Source: Mesorhizobium sp. ES1-4 (GTDB lineage Bacteria; Pseudomonadota; Alphaproteobacteria; Rhizobiales; Rhizobiaceae). From it: DNA of 64,000 nucleotides. The number at the start of each line of letters is the position of its first letter. The stretch's first letter is position 1. The stretch covers positions 370,692 through 434,691 of the forward strand of contig NZ_JAIUGV010000005.1 in NCBI RefSeq assembly GCF_020164745.1. The letters run 5' to 3'. The notes under the pieces are model-generated. The model made no database searches. It was not told the origin of the DNA and saw only the letters and a list, made by a program, of their open reading frames with translations. Positions 27,519-37,478 of this stretch are shown here, piece by piece. Both the position numbers and the translations under genes were made by a program.

Positions 27519-28112
27519 TCAGAGGGCGTATTTGATCAGGATATAGAGCAAAATCAGGGCAACCGCGGCAGCGCCGGCGATCAAGCCCAGGCGCTTTTCG
27601 ATGAATTCGCGGATTGGCTCGCCATAGCGGCGCAAAAGCCACGCCAGGAGCAGGAAGCGGCCGCCGCGCGCGATGATGGCGAGCACGATGAACAACGCCA
27701 GATTGACGCCAAGGGCGCCGGACAGGATCGTCACCACCTTGATGGGCGGCAGATGCGCCGCGCCCGATGTGACCAGCATCAGGACGATGAACTCGATGCT
27801 CACGCCCGCGGAGGAGCGCAATCGCTCGAACTCGTCATACTTGCCGTAGAATTCGAGGATCGGCCGCGCCACCGCGTCATAGGCGTAGTGGCCGATGAAC
27901 CAGCCGGCAATGCCGCCCAACACCGAGGCGACGGTGGCGATCAGCGCGTAGCGATAGGCCCGGTCCGGCCGCGACAAAGCCATCGGCAGGTAGAGCACGT
28001 CGGCTGGCACCAGGAATACCGAGCTTTCGACGAAGGCGATGAAAGCCAGCCACCATTCGGCGGATTTGCGGGCCGCCAGCGACAAGGTCCAGTCGTACAG
28101 TCCGCGAAGCAT
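27519..28112 (-). CDS. YqaA/DedA-family membrane protein
   Basis: Inner-membrane protein of the SNARE-associated (VTT/DedA) superfamily, YqaA branch. The 197 residues hold about five hydrophobic segments and the family sequence ESSVFLVPADVLYLPMALSRP at residues 28-48, where E and P residues form a re-entrant loop in DedA-type lipid scramblases and flippases. GGIAGWFIGHYAYDA follows near 66-80. A lipid-transport role is inferred from the superfamily. Start ATG at 28112. The gene is divergent from the tRNA-Leu gene. Confidence 0.82.
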   Translation of the reverse strand: MLRGLYDWTLSLAARKSAEWWLAFIAFVESSVFLVPADVLYLPMALSRPDRAYRYALIATVASVLGGIAGWFIGHYAYDAVARPILEFYGKYDEFERLRSSAGVSIEFIVLMLVTSGAAHLPPIKVVTILSGALGVNLALFIVLAIIARGGRFLLLAWLLRRYGEPIREFIEKRLGLIAGAAAVALILLYILIKYAL

Positions 28113-28236
28113 CGGCTCTCCTATGGAACGGCCCGTCTGTCTAGAAAGGTTTTTCGCGCTGCACAATGGCCGCGGTCTTACAAATTGGAAAGGTGCCGTC
28201 TGGTCGCGGCTGTCAGCTGGTCTGCAAATTGGGCAG

Positions 28237-28264
28237 TTGACGAACAGGCCTCCGACCGTATAGT
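28237..28264 (+). promoter_or_regulatory. Promoter of tRNA-Leu
   Basis: TTGACG (28237-28242), a 16-base spacer and TATAGT (28259-28264) lie 29 bases before the tRNA. Both boxes are five of six to consensus, a strong pair for this GC-rich genome. Confidence 0.75.
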
Positions 28265-28292
28265 CCGCGCCCATCCAGGCCGCCCGGCCTGA

Positions 28293-28377
28293 GCCCCTAT
28301 GGCGGAATTGGTAGACGCGCTCGACTCAAAATCGAGTTCCGCAAGGAGTGCTGGTTCGATCCCGGCTAGGGGCACCA
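28293..28377 (+). tRNA. tRNA-Leu (anticodon CAA)
   Basis: Complete 85-base tRNA with an encoded CCA end. The acceptor stem GCCCCTA pairs with TAGGGGC, the D arm contains the leucine-type AATTGGTAGACGCG, and the anticodon stem CTCGA/TCGAG encloses the loop CTCAAAA, giving anticodon CAA that reads UUG. A long variable arm (TTCCGCAAGGAGT) marks it as class II, and the T arm has GGTTCGATCCC. The CCA is followed by a short T-run. Confidence 0.97.
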
Positions 28378-28514
28378 TTTTTCTGATCTCACGGCACTTA
28401 CCTTCGCTCATGGCTCCGACGAGGCGGCCTGGCCGGCGAACAGGCAAGGGGCAGCCGAGAGGGTCGAGTGCTCAGGCTGGCGCTGCCGAGAATTCGTGTC
28501 GGGACATGCGTCGC

Positions 28515-29795
28515 CTACCGCCGTCTCAGCAGACTCTTCATCCGGTTGCGCAGCAGGCGCGCCATGTTGCGGGTCTCGCGATAGAGATGCAACTGCGAGG
28601 CGGCCTGGCGGGCGAGGCGGTCGGCATCCCTGGTCAACCCGATCACCAGCGTACCGATCGGCTTGCGCTCGCTCCATAGCCGGCTCATCACCGGGTGGTC
28701 GGGCACGGCGCAGGAATCGGTCATCATGATGTTGGGGTCGTCGAGATGCTGCCTGGTAACCTCGATCATCAACAGCGTGCCAGGCGAATAGACGGCCAGC
28801 GTCTCGTCATAGGCGGTCTTCCAGGTATAGGCGACGCCGGCCTCGACGAAGACGATCAGGCAAGCGATGGTGCGGCCGTCGAGCGTCAGCGAATGGATGC
28901 GGCACATATCCTGTTCGGCGAGCCGGTGCACGGCCTCGCGGGCGAAGGCGGCGCGGAAGCGGTCGATCGCCATGGCGGTGCGCTCGCGGCCCTTCCAGCC
29001 GGATGCTTCCAGCGTCAGGAAGTGTTCGATGGCGTGGCGGATCTCCTCGGGGCCGCGTGCCACGACATGCTCGAGCTTGCCGAGATCGCCAAGGCGCCTC
29101 TTCAAGCGGCGGAACTCGCGATGGTGATGCGCGCGCAACGAAGCCTTCAGATAATCGTCGCCTTCCAGTTCGCTCTCCAGCACGGGGCGTGAGGTCTGGC
29201 CCGTGGTGACCAGCATCAGGCCGCGCGTCTCGGCCACGGTGCCGATCAGGCTCGCCACCGGACCGTCGAGCCTGACGTCGGGCAGGACCAGGACTTTCGG
29301 CAGTTTCAGATGCGGGCGCGACAGCATCGAGAAGAAATCCTCGACCACGCCGACCGGATCGTCGCGGTCGATCAGCGGCGTGCCGAGCGGGCCGAACGGG
29401 CTCGACCATGTGCGCATGACCGGCACGCCGAGCGGCACCGCCGGTCGCTCGACCGAGATCGGCACCAGCAGGCGAAGCCGGTTGCGGTATTCATCGCCGT
29501 CGCGGATCACCGCAAGGCGCACCTCGCGGTCTTCGAGCCGGGGCATGGCCGGCGCCAGGAAGCGCGGGTTGAAGAAGACGTTCGGTTCGATCGTGCGGGC
29601 GCAGAGATAGTCCAGTTCTTCGACCAGGTCGAAGCCGGCCGACGCCGGATAGATGGCGAGTTTGCGCTCGGGCCGGTTGTTGGCGAGGATCTCGATATGG
29701 GCGGGATCGGCGTCTCGCGCCAGCCCGGCAAGGCCGGACACCATGGCGCCGGCGGGACCGCCGCTGGTTTCCTCGAGCAAGGGGATGGCGGCCAT
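28515..29795 (-). CDS. GNAT/FemAB-like acetyltransferase (CelD/BcsL type)
   Basis: Predicted cytoplasmic acyltransferase with a GNAT fold, 426 residues. The C-terminal half has the Acetyltransf_6 pattern of CelD/BcsL proteins linked to exopolysaccharide or cellulose modification, for example RAHHHREFRRLKRRLGDLG near 230-248 and VFVEAGVAYTWKTAYDE near 330. The conserved end of the domain is YSPGTLLMIEVTRQHLDD near 350. The ATG overlaps the stop of the flippase gene by one base (TGATG), so the two are translationally coupled and probably work on the same surface polysaccharide. The acyl donor and acceptor are unknown. Confidence 0.8.
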   Translation of the reverse strand: MAAIPLLEETSGGPAGAMVSGLAGLARDADPAHIEILANNRPERKLAIYPASAGFDLVEELDYLCARTIEPNVFFNPRFLAPAMPRLEDREVRLAVIRDGDEYRNRLRLLVPISVERPAVPLGVPVMRTWSSPFGPLGTPLIDRDDPVGVVEDFFSMLSRPHLKLPKVLVLPDVRLDGPVASLIGTVAETRGLMLVTTGQTSRPVLESELEGDDYLKASLRAHHHREFRRLKRRLGDLGKLEHVVARGPEEIRHAIEHFLTLEASGWKGRERTAMAIDRFRAAFAREAVHRLAEQDMCRIHSLTLDGRTIACLIVFVEAGVAYTWKTAYDETLAVYSPGTLLMIEVTRQHLDDPNIMMTDSCAVPDHPVMSRLWSERKPIGTLVIGLTRDADRLARQAASQLHLYRETRNMARLLRNRMKSLLRRR

Positions 29796-31195
29796 CAGGC
29801 GGCTCCTTTGACCGGCACGAAGATCGCCATGACGATGCCGAGCTTGCGCCAGACGGTGAAGGACAGCGCGCTGGCCTCGAAGATCATGGCGAAGGCGGTG
29901 GCCATGGCCGCGCCCCAAAGGCCGAAAAGCGGGATCAGCACCACGTTGAGGCCGATGTTGAAGGCCAGTGTGGTGGCATAGACGGCGGCGCAGACATTCT
30001 GGTTGCCGCTCATGGTGAGCAGGCTTTCGCAAGGGCCGACGGCGGCGCGCGCCACGACGCCGAAGACAAGCAGGAACAACAGCGGATAGCCGGACGTGAA
30101 TTCCGGCCCGAACAGCACCAGCATCGGTTCACCCAGCGCCAGAACCAGGAACGCCATCAGCAGCGAGGGCCAGAAGGTCCACGACACGGTCTCGCGGGCG
30201 AAGGCGGCGAGCTTGCGCGGATCGCCATGGGTGAACTGCGCGTAGCGCTGAGCGACGCCGGCCTTGACGGCGAAATAGACGAAATGCACCAGCGCCAGCG
30301 TCTTGACCGTGGCGAAATAGACGGCGACGTCGTTGGGATCCATATAGGCGCCGACCATCAGCACATCGGCATTGGTGAGCAGGAAGAAGAAGCCCTCGAC
30401 CAGGAAGATCGGCAGCGAGACGACGAACCATTGTGCGAAATGCACTTTCATCGGACCGGCCGGAATCTGCTTTTCCATGCGCTGGGTCACGCCGATGAGC
30501 TGGGTCAGCGTGGTGACATAGGTGGCGGCGATCGAGGCGAATATCGCCGTCCGCGCGTCGGGCGCGTAGCCCGCCCACAGCATCAGCGCCATGAACAGCA
30601 GGATCAGCACCGGCCGGACCAGGTAGGTCGGCGACAGCGCGAACAACGCCCATGAATTGGCGCGCGCCAGACCTTGCAGCAAATCCGACAGCGCGATCAT
30701 CGGCAGGCAGATGACGCCGAGGATGAACGGTATCACGTAGTAGTTCTCGATCCAGGGCGCGGCCAGCCAGACGCCGAGGGCGCCGAGGCCCGCGATCAGT
30801 GTCGAGGCGATCAGCACGAACAGGCGGCTGGCCACGACGATGCCGCGCAATTCGTCCATCAGGCCCCGCTCGCGGTATTCGGGAATGAAGCGGATGACCG
30901 ACGTGTGGAAGCCGAGGCAGGCGAGATTGCCGACGATGACCATCGTGACCCAGACCAGCACGAAGATACCGTACTCGAACGAGCCCATCCAGCGCGCCAT
31001 AAGCACCTGGCTGATGAAGGCGATAACGGCGCTGACGATGCGGATGGAGAAGGCGATGACCGACATGCGGCCGGCCTCGCCGCGCTCATCGGCGGTGAAC
31101 AGCACGGCGTCGATGCGGTCAAGCAGCGGCCCCACGCGCAGCGCCAAACGCTGCGGCAAGAACCGCCCGGCAGTCGTGGCCGCGGAAAAGCGCAC
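29795..31195 (-). CDS. Polysaccharide/oligosaccharide flippase (Wzx/MATE-like)
   Basis: Inner-membrane protein predicted to flip lipid-linked saccharide to the periplasm. Up to 466 residues with 12-14 helices in the MOP-superfamily pattern. FISQVLMARWMGSFEYGIFV near residue 60 is the typical first half, and FYFAVKAGVAQRYAQFTHGD-like text (VYFAVKAGVAQRYAQFTHGD) lies past the middle. Start uncertain: GTG at 31195 gives a 43-residue N-terminal extension, while ATG at 31066 would start at the first helix. The extension reads as ordinary coding sequence, so I keep it. It is coupled to the following acetyltransferase. No glycosyltransferases adjoin, so the polymer is unknown. Confidence 0.83.
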   Translation of the reverse strand: MRFSAATTAGRFLPQRLALRVGPLLDRIDAVLFTADERGEAGRMSVIAFSIRIVSAVIAFISQVLMARWMGSFEYGIFVLVWVTMVIVGNLACLGFHTSVIRFIPEYRERGLMDELRGIVVASRLFVLIASTLIAGLGALGVWLAAPWIENYYVIPFILGVICLPMIALSDLLQGLARANSWALFALSPTYLVRPVLILLFMALMLWAGYAPDARTAIFASIAATYVTTLTQLIGVTQRMEKQIPAGPMKVHFAQWFVVSLPIFLVEGFFFLLTNADVLMVGAYMDPNDVAVYFATVKTLALVHFVYFAVKAGVAQRYAQFTHGDPRKLAAFARETVSWTFWPSLLMAFLVLALGEPMLVLFGPEFTSGYPLLFLLVFGVVARAAVGPCESLLTMSGNQNVCAAVYATTLAFNIGLNVVLIPLFGLWGAAMATAFAMIFEASALSFTVWRKLGIVMAIFVPVKGAA

Positions 31196-31276
31196 CCCGA
31201 TTTGTCTCCGTTTTCCGCCTCTTTTTCAGGCGTTGGTGTAGCGAAGACACCTTAAGAAAGCGTGGGTGGGCGTTGC

Positions 31277-31304
31277 CTTCTTCCCGTCCCTATACGGGGA
31301 GAAG
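31277..31304. terminator. Palindrome after secA
   Basis: CTTCTTCCCGT (31277-31287) pairs with ACGGGGAGAAG (31294-31304) with one mismatch and a six-base loop. It lies 14 bases past the secA stop, without a T-run. It resembles short rhizobial palindromes that often sit between genes and may help end secA transcription. Confidence 0.5.
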
Positions 31305-31317
31305 GGAAGAGGCGCCC

Positions 31318-34050
31318 TTACGCGAACGTGCCGTGGCAGTGCTTGTATTTCTTGCCGGAGCCGCAGGGGCAGGCCTCGTTGCGGCCGACCTTGCCCCAGG
31401 TGGCGGGGTTTTTCGGGTCACGGTCTTCGGGGGCGACGATGGCGTTGCTCTCCTGGCGCACCAGAAGGGCCGTTTCGCCGCCTTCGAAATCGTTCTCGCC
31501 GGTGGTGCCGTCGATATGCGTGCCGAACATGTCGGGCGCTTCCGGCGGCGGGGCTTCGGCGGCCTGGCGGACCAGTTCGACGCGCATCAGCTGCGCAGTG
31601 ACGGCCTGGCGCAGATTGCCGAGCATCGCCTGGAACAGCTCGAACGCCTCGCTCTTGTATTCCTGCAGCGGATCGCGCTGGGCGTAGCCGCGGAAGCCGA
31701 CGACCGAGCGCAGATGATCGAGATTGACGATGTGCTCGCGCCATAGATGGTCGAGCGTCTGCAGCACCACCGAGCGCTCGACATAGGTCATCACCTCGGG
31801 GCCGAAACGGTCGGCGCGTTCCTTGGCGGCGTCGGCGGCGGCGGCGGCGATGCGTTCGCGGATGTCGTCCTCGGCGATGCCTTCTTCCTTCGCCCAATCC
31901 TCGACCGGCAGGTCGAGATTGAGGAATTCGGCGACCTCGGCCTTCAGGCCCGCGACGTTCCATTGCTCGGCATAGGCGTTTTCGGGAATGGCCTTGGCGA
32001 CGATCTCGTCGATGACGCCTTCGCGCATCTCGGTGATGGTTTCCGACAGGCCTTCGCCGTCCATCAGTTCGATGCGCTGTTCGAACACCACCTTGCGCTG
32101 GTCGTTGGAGACGTCGTCATATTTCAACAGGTTCTTGCGGATGTCGAAGTTGCGCGCCTCGACCTTCTTCTGTGCCTTTTCCAGCGCCTTGTTGATCCAC
32201 GGATGGATGATGGCTTCGTCTTCCTTGAGGCCGAGTTTCTGCAGCATGCCGTCCATGCGCTCGGAGCCGAAGATGCGCATCAGGTCGTCCTGCAGCGACA
32301 GGAAGAATTTCGAGCGGCCGGGGTCGCCCTGGCGGCCGGAACGGCCTCTGAGCTGATTGTCGATGCGGCGCGATTCATGGCGCTCGGTGGCGAGCACGTA
32401 GAGGCCGCCGGCGGCCAGCGCCTTTTCCTTCAGCCGCTCGACGTCGGCATTGATCTCCTGTTCGCGCGCCTCGCGCTCGGGCCCTTCGGGCATGTCGCCC
32501 AGTTCCTCGGCGATGCGCATCTCGGCATTGCCGCCGAGCTTGATGTCGGTGCCGCGGCCGGCCATGTTGGTGGCGATGGTGATGGCGCCGGGCTTGCCGG
32601 CCTGGGCGACGATCGCCGCCTCGCGCTCGTGATGGCGGGCGTTCAGCACCTCGAAATCCGTGAAGCCTTCCTTGCGCAGGCGCTCGGCCAATTGTTCGGA
32701 TTTTTCGATCGAGGTCGTGCCGACCAGTGTCGGCTGGCCCTTGGCGCTGGCTTCGCGGATCTCCTTGACGATCGCCTTGTACTTCTCCTCGACCGTCCGG
32801 TAGACCTCGTCGTCCTCGTCCTTGCGGATCACGGGCAGGTTGGTCGGGATCTCGGTGACTTCGAGGCCGTAGATGTTGCCGAATTCCTCGGCTTCGGTCA
32901 GCGCCGTGCCGGTCATGCCGGAAAGCTTCTTGTAGAGGCGGAAATAGTTCTGGAAGGTGACGGAGGCGAGCGTCTGGTTCTCCGGCTGGATCGCCACATG
33001 CTCCTTGGCCTCGAGCGCCTGGTGCAGGCCTTCCGAATAGCGGCGGCCGGGCATCATGCGGCCGGTGAACTCGTCGATGATGACGATTTCGCCGTTGCGC
33101 ACGATGTAGTCCTTGTCGCGCTGGAACAGCCGGTGCGCCTTCAGCGCGTTGTTGACATGATGGACGATGGCGACGTTCTCGACATCGTACAGCGACTCGC
33201 CCTTGAGCAGGCCGGCATCGCGCAGCATGTTCTCCAGCTTCTCGGTACCTTCCTCGGTGAAGATCGAGGTCTTCTGCTTTTCGTCGATCTCATAATCCTG
33301 CGGCTGCAGCTGGATGATGAAGGTGTCGATGGTGTTGTACATTTCCGAACGGTCCTCGAGCGGACCGGAAATGATCAGCGGCGTGCGCGCTTCGTCGACC
33401 AGGATGGAATCGACCTCGTCGACGATCGCGTAATTGTGACCGCGCTGCACCATCTGGGCGCGCTCGTATTTCATGTTGTCGCGCAGATAGTCGAAGCCGA
33501 GCTCGTTGTTGGTGGCGTAGGTGACATCGGCTTGGTAGGCAACGCGGCGCTCCTCGTCCGACAAGCCATGGACGATGACGCCGACCGACAGGCCGAGGAA
33601 CTTGTAGACGCGGCCCATCCATTCGGAGTCACGGGTGGCGAGATAGTCGTTGACGGTAACGACGTGGACGCCGTTGCCGGCAAGGGCGTTGAGGTAGACT
33701 GGCAGCGTCGCGACCAGGGTTTTGCCTTCGCCGGTGCGCATCTCGGCAATGCCGCCATTGTGCAGCACCATGCCGCCGATCAGCTGGACGTCGAAGGGGC
33801 GCATGCCAAGCACGCGGCGCGCCGCCTCGCGGGCGGTCGCGAAGGCCGGGATCAGCAGGTCGTCAAGGCTGGCGCCGTTGGCGATGTCCCCGCGGAATTT
33901 TTCCGTGCGACCGGCAAGCTCGGCGTCGGAGAGCGCCCGCATCTCGTTTTCCATGGCGTTGATCGCCTCGACGCGGGGGCGGGTCGATTTGACCCGACGG
34001 TCGTTGGAGGAACCGAAAACCTTACGGGCGAGACCGCCGAGACTGACCAT
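31318..34050 (-). CDS. secA: Preprotein translocase ATPase SecA
   Basis: Cytoplasmic and peripheral-membrane motor that pushes unfolded preproteins through SecYEG. The 910 residues are standard for Rhizobiales. Walker A is in [11 protein letters not shown] near residue 105, the DEAD-type Walker B in [17 protein letters not shown] near 210, and the second nucleotide-binding domain has [14 protein letters not shown] near 500 and [16 protein letters not shown] near 570. The zinc-binding SecB/lipid contact tail [14 protein letters not shown] closes the protein. It is divergent from the parvulin isomerase, a pairing conserved in many rhizobia and fitting, since both serve exported proteins. Confidence 0.98.
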   Translation of the reverse strand: MVSLGGLARKVFGSSNDRRVKSTRPRVEAINAMENEMRALSDAELAGRTEKFRGDIANGASLDDLLIPAFATAREAARRVLGMRPFDVQLIGGMVLHNGGIAEMRTGEGKTLVATLPVYLNALAGNGVHVVTVNDYLATRDSEWMGRVYKFLGLSVGVIVHGLSDEERRVAYQADVTYATNNELGFDYLRDNMKYERAQMVQRGHNYAIVDEVDSILVDEARTPLIISGPLEDRSEMYNTIDTFIIQLQPQDYEIDEKQKTSIFTEEGTEKLENMLRDAGLLKGESLYDVENVAIVHHVNNALKAHRLFQRDKDYIVRNGEIVIIDEFTGRMMPGRRYSEGLHQALEAKEHVAIQPENQTLASVTFQNYFRLYKKLSGMTGTALTEAEEFGNIYGLEVTEIPTNLPVIRKDEDDEVYRTVEEKYKAIVKEIREASAKGQPTLVGTTSIEKSEQLAERLRKEGFTDFEVLNARHHEREAAIVAQAGKPGAITIATNMAGRGTDIKLGGNAEMRIAEELGDMPEGPEREAREQEINADVERLKEKALAAGGLYVLATERHESRRIDNQLRGRSGRQGDPGRSKFFLSLQDDLMRIFGSERMDGMLQKLGLKEDEAIIHPWINKALEKAQKKVEARNFDIRKNLLKYDDVSNDQRKVVFEQRIELMDGEGLSETITEMREGVIDEIVAKAIPENAYAEQWNVAGLKAEVAEFLNLDLPVEDWAKEEGIAEDDIRERIAAAAADAAKERADRFGPEVMTYVERSVVLQTLDHLWREHIVNLDHLRSVVGFRGYAQRDPLQEYKSEAFELFQAMLGNLRQAVTAQLMRVELVRQAAEAPPPEAPDMFGTHIDGTTGENDFEGGETALLVRQESNAIVAPEDRDPKNPATWGKVGRNEACPCGSGKKYKHCHGTFA

Positions 34051-34310
34051 CCAATGGTCCTTTCGATAGAATTCTCAATCTTGAGACAGGCGCCGGCCGG
34101 CCCCATCACATCCACGTGAATGCACCGCCTGAATACGGGCAAACACAAAAAGCGCCCGGAAAACGGTTCTGGACGCCAAGTCGATGGACAGATAAGAGGG
34201 GGCTCAACTGATGTCAACGCCGCGCTGGCCCTGCCGGTCGCGCCAAATTCCGCCACAATCTGGCTGATCTGGAAGCCGCTCTCTTACAATCCCTCACCGG
34301 AGTCATCCTT

Positions 34311-35237
34311 ATGTCCTTGTTGTTCAGCCGCGCGTCGCTTGCCAGCCTAGGCCTGGCCGTCGGCCTGTCGGCTCTTTGCCTGTCGCCATCGATGGCGCAG
34401 GAGACCGCTCCCGCACCAGCCGCCCCGGCGGATGCGGCGGCGCCGGCCGCAGCGCCGGTCGACCCGAATGCCGTGATCGCCACCGTCAACGGCCAGCCCT
34501 TGACCGAAGCGGATCTGGTGCTCGCCGAGGGCGAGCTGTCGCAGCAGTTCGCGCAGCTGCCGCCCGAGCAGCGCCGCGCCGCGGCGCTTTCGGCGGCCAT
34601 TGAAATCCGGGTCATGGCCGCCAAGGCCGTTGCCGACGGCCTCGACAAGGATCCCGACTTCCAGCGCCGGATGGCCTTCCTGCAGCAGCGCGCGCTGCAT
34701 GGCGAGATGGTCGAGAAAGGTGTCGTCGACAAGGTCACCGATGCCGAGGTCCGCGCCCGCTACGACCAGGAAATCGCCAACACGCCTCCGGTCAACGAGG
34801 TGCATGCCCGTCACATCCTCGTGAAGACGAAGGAAGAGGCCGAGGCAATCATCAAGCAGCTCGACGGCGGCGCCGACTTCCAGAAACTCGCCAACGAACA
34901 CACCAGCGACCCGTCGGGCAAGTCCAATGGCGGCGACCTCGGCTGGTTCGGACCTGGCCAGATGGTGCCCGAGTTCGACAAGGCGGCCTTCGCGCTGGAC
35001 GTCGGCAAGTACACCGAGCAGCCGGTTCAGTCCCAGTTCGGCTGGCATGTCATCAAGCTCGAGGACAAGCGCGCCAAGCAGCCGCCGGCCTTCGACGACG
35101 TCAAGGACCAGGCCAAGCAGGCCGTCATCCGCGACAAGTATTTCGCGCTGGTCAAGTCGCTGCGCGCCAACGCCAAGGTCGAGATTCCGGACGCCAACCT
35201 GAAGAAGGCCGTCGACACGCTGGAAAGCGCCAAGTAA
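34311..35237 (+). CDS. Periplasmic parvulin-type peptidylprolyl isomerase
   Basis: Predicted periplasmic chaperone that catalyses proline isomerisation in exported proteins. The 308 residues start with a signal peptide (cleavage SMA/QE, residues 29-30) and an Ala/Pro linker. A SurA-like N-terminal helical part (about 50-150) follows, then the parvulin domain at about 160-265 with HARHILVKTKEEAEAII, SNGGDLGWFGPGQMVPEFDKA and FGWHVIKLEDKR. The last is split here from the longer motif run. The catalytic-site residues of PpiC-type parvulins are in these blocks. A strong terminator follows. Confidence 0.9.
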   Translation: MSLLFSRASLASLGLAVGLSALCLSPSMAQETAPAPAAPADAAAPAAAPVDPNAVIATVNGQPLTEADLVLAEGELSQQFAQLPPEQRRAAALSAAIEIRVMAAKAVADGLDKDPDFQRRMAFLQQRALHGEMVEKGVVDKVTDAEVRARYDQEIANTPPVNEVHARHILVKTKEEAEAIIKQLDGGADFQKLANEHTSDPSGKSNGGDLGWFGPGQMVPEFDKAAFALDVGKYTEQPVQSQFGWHVIKLEDKRAKQPPAFDDVKDQAKQAVIRDKYFALVKSLRANAKVEIPDANLKKAVDTLESAK

Positions 35238-35256
35238 GCCCGAACGGCTTCGAACA

Positions 35257-35292
35257 AGGGCGCGGGCAGCCGGAAGGCGCCGCGCCCTTTTT
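35257..35292 (+). terminator. Rho-independent terminator of the parvulin gene
   Basis: AGGGCGCGG (35257-35265) pairs perfectly with CCGCGCCCT (35280-35288), followed by TTTTG, 20 bases after the stop. Confidence 0.85.
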
Positions 35293-35325
35293 GTTGGCAC
35301 GAGTTTGTCGGCACGGGCGAGGGTG

Positions 35326-35925
35326 CTACCTGCCGGGTGCCGCTATGCCCTGCAGGAGGTAACGGACCGCCTTGCGGATCGTCGCTTCGGGCTCGTCGAG
35401 CCGGTTGGTCAGGAGATGCCGCCACGCGTAGGAAGCCAGGAGGTCGGCGACCACGGCCGGATCGATATCCCCGGCGATCTCCCCCCTTGCCTGGGCCCGC
35501 TCGATGATCTGGCCGGTGTGGGCGCGGCGTCCTTCGGCATAACCGGCAAGGGCCGCGGCCGCGGTTTCATCGGACTGCGCTTCGGCGATCAGCGACCTGA
35601 ACACGCTACCCGACGACGTCTCGCGCCAGTGCCTGAACAGATTCACCAGAAAGCCCGCGAGATCCTCGTCCAGTTTTCCCGTATCGGGCACGTCGACGCG
35701 TTTCTGGCGCTGGTAGACCTCCAGCAGCAGTGCCGCCTTGCTCGGCCACCAGCGGTAGATGGTCGGCTTGCCGGCGCGGGCGCGGCGCGCCACCGCTTCG
35801 ATCGAGAAACCGGCATAACCGGCCTCGACAAGTACGGCCTCGGCGGCCTCCAGAATGGCATCCGCACTGTCGGGATTGCGCCGCGCACCGATCGATCTGC
35901 GCGCCGTATCCGCCTCCTCGGCCAT
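35326..35925 (-). CDS. TetR-family transcriptional regulator
   Basis: DNA-binding repressor of 199 residues. The N-terminal helix-turn-helix is seen as ILEAAEAVLVEAGYAGFSIE then AVARRARAGKPTIYRWWPSK (about 24-63), the usual TetR pattern. A TetR_C_11/AcrR-type ligand domain follows, with RRAHTGQIIERAQARGEI near 140. The start ATG at 35925 has GAGGA eight bases upstream. The long frame further upstream is antisense to argJ. A perfect 13-base palindrome at 35983-35995 is the likely autoregulatory site. No obvious target gene adjoins on either side. Confidence 0.88.
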   Translation of the reverse strand: MAEEADTARRSIGARRNPDSADAILEAAEAVLVEAGYAGFSIEAVARRARAGKPTIYRWWPSKAALLLEVYQRQKRVDVPDTGKLDEDLAGFLVNLFRHWRETSSGSVFRSLIAEAQSDETAAAALAGYAEGRRAHTGQIIERAQARGEIAGDIDPAVVADLLASYAWRHLLTNRLDEPEATIRKAVRYLLQGIAAPGR

Positions 35926-36231
35926 TCGCGTCGTCCTCGTTTCAATTTGCCGGCAATGATAGAGGATGCGGCGATGGAACGAAACGGTCCGTTTTTTTGG
36001 AGCCGGGGCGCCGCCGTCATCAGGCGGTGGTCGTGATATCACCCGCGACGTCTCCGAGACTATGCGCCATCCATGGGAACGATCATGGTCCGGGTGGCGC
36101 CAATAGATTTGAAATGCAAGCCCAATCCTGAACGGGTTTGCCCCTGGCGGGAGCGACGAAAACGCGCTTGCGCCGGCGCGCCGTATCGGGCAAACCGGCC
36201 TTCCCTTGCGATTTTCCCGCCCGAGGTCCCC
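35926..36231. promoter_or_regulatory. TetR-argJ intergenic region with palindromic operator
   Basis: No gene is supported in these 306 bases. AAACGGTCCGTTT at 35983-35995 is a perfect palindrome around one base, the size and form of a TetR operator, 58 bases upstream of the TetR start. The rest must hold the argJ promoter, but I see no clear -35/-10 pair. Confidence 0.55.
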
Positions 36232-37473
36232 ATGTCCACGACGATTTCGCCGCTCGCGCCGAAGAAATACCCGAAGATGCCTGAAATCGAGGGGGTGCGC
36301 ATCGCCACCGCCGAAGCGGGAATAAAGTACAAGAACCGCACCGACCTGCTGGCCATGGTGTTCGATGCGGGCACGGCGGTCGCCGGTGTGTTCACCAAGT
36401 CGAAATGTCCCTCGGCGCCCGTCGATTTCTGCCGCCAGAACCTTGGCGCCGGCAAGGCGCGGGTGCTGGTGGTCAATTCCGGCAACGCCAACGCCTTCAC
36501 CGGCAAGAAAGGCCGCGAATCCACCGCGCTGACGGGCGAAGCGGCGGCGAAGGCCGCGGGCTGTACGGCAGCCGAGGTTTTCCTGGCCTCGACCGGCGTT
36601 ATCGGCGAACCGCTCGACACGACCAGGTTCAGCCATCTGCTTTCCGGCCTGGTCAGCAACGGCAAGCCGGACCTGTGGACCGAGGCGGCAAAGGCCATCA
36701 TGACCACCGATACCTACCCGAAAGTGGCGACGGCGACGGTCAAGCTTGGCGACGCCGATGTCACCATCAACGGCATCTCCAAGGGCGCCGGCATGATCGC
36801 GCCCGACATGGCCACGATGCTCTCCTTCATCGCCACCGACGCGCCGATCGCGGCACCGGTCCTGCAGGACCTGCTGTCGCGCGGCACGGCCAAGACGTTC
36901 AATGCGGTGACCGTCGACAGCGACACCTCGACCAGCGACACGCTGCTGTTGTTCGCCACCGGCAAGGCGGCAAAGCGCGGCGCGCCTGAAATCACCGATC
37001 CCAAGGATGCCCGCCTTGGTCAGTTCCGCCGGGCGCTCGGCAAGGTGCTGAAGTCGCTGGCGCTGCAGGTGGTGCGCGACGGCGAGGGCGCCCGCAAGCA
37101 GGTCGAGGTCACCGTCACCGGGGCCAAATCGGCCCGCTCGGCCAAGCGCATCGCGCTGTCGATCGCCAATTCGCCGCTGGTCAAGACGGCGGTCGCCGGC
37201 GAGGACGCCAATTGGGGCCGTGTCGTCATGGCTGTCGGCAAGGCCGGCGAGCCCGCCGATCGCGACCTTCTGTCGATCTGGTTCGGCGACAACAGGCTGG
37301 CGCACGAAGGCGAACGCGATCCCGACTATTCGGAGGCCGCGACCTCGGCCTACATGAAGCGCGACGACATCCGCATCCGCGCCGATATCGGCATCGGCCG
37401 CGGCAAGGCGACGGTGTGGACCTGCGATCTCACCAAGGAATATGTCGCCATCAATGGCGACTACCGGAGCTGA
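36232..37473 (+). CDS. argJ: Bifunctional ornithine acetyltransferase/N-acetylglutamate synthase
   Basis: Transfers acetyl from N-acetylornithine to glutamate (cyclic arginine pathway), and in many bacteria also acetylates glutamate from acetyl-CoA. The 413 residues are standard. The self-cleavage site is at A194/T195 in [16 protein letters not shown], where the threonine becomes the catalytic nucleophile of the beta chain. [13 protein letters not shown] near 82 and the C-terminal [17 protein letters not shown] near 390 are also diagnostic. The ATG at 36232 fits the family; a frame from 36073 is too long. The two following genes, GNAT and mutT, are close behind and probably cotranscribed. Confidence 0.96.
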   Translation: MSTTISPLAPKKYPKMPEIEGVRIATAEAGIKYKNRTDLLAMVFDAGTAVAGVFTKSKCPSAPVDFCRQNLGAGKARVLVVNSGNANAFTGKKGRESTALTGEAAAKAAGCTAAEVFLASTGVIGEPLDTTRFSHLLSGLVSNGKPDLWTEAAKAIMTTDTYPKVATATVKLGDADVTINGISKGAGMIAPDMATMLSFIATDAPIAAPVLQDLLSRGTAKTFNAVTVDSDTSTSDTLLLFATGKAAKRGAPEITDPKDARLGQFRRALGKVLKSLALQVVRDGEGARKQVEVTVTGAKSARSAKRIALSIANSPLVKTAVAGEDANWGRVVMAVGKAGEPADRDLLSIWFGDNRLAHEGERDPDYSEAATSAYMKRDDIRIRADIGIGRGKATVWTCDLTKEYVAINGDYRS

Positions 37474-37478
37474 TCGCC

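Noticed and set aside
31747..34119. 790-codon open frame on the plus strand opposite secA
   Set aside because: Same cause: a shadow of secA. Its product has no recognisable fold and no ribosome-binding site.
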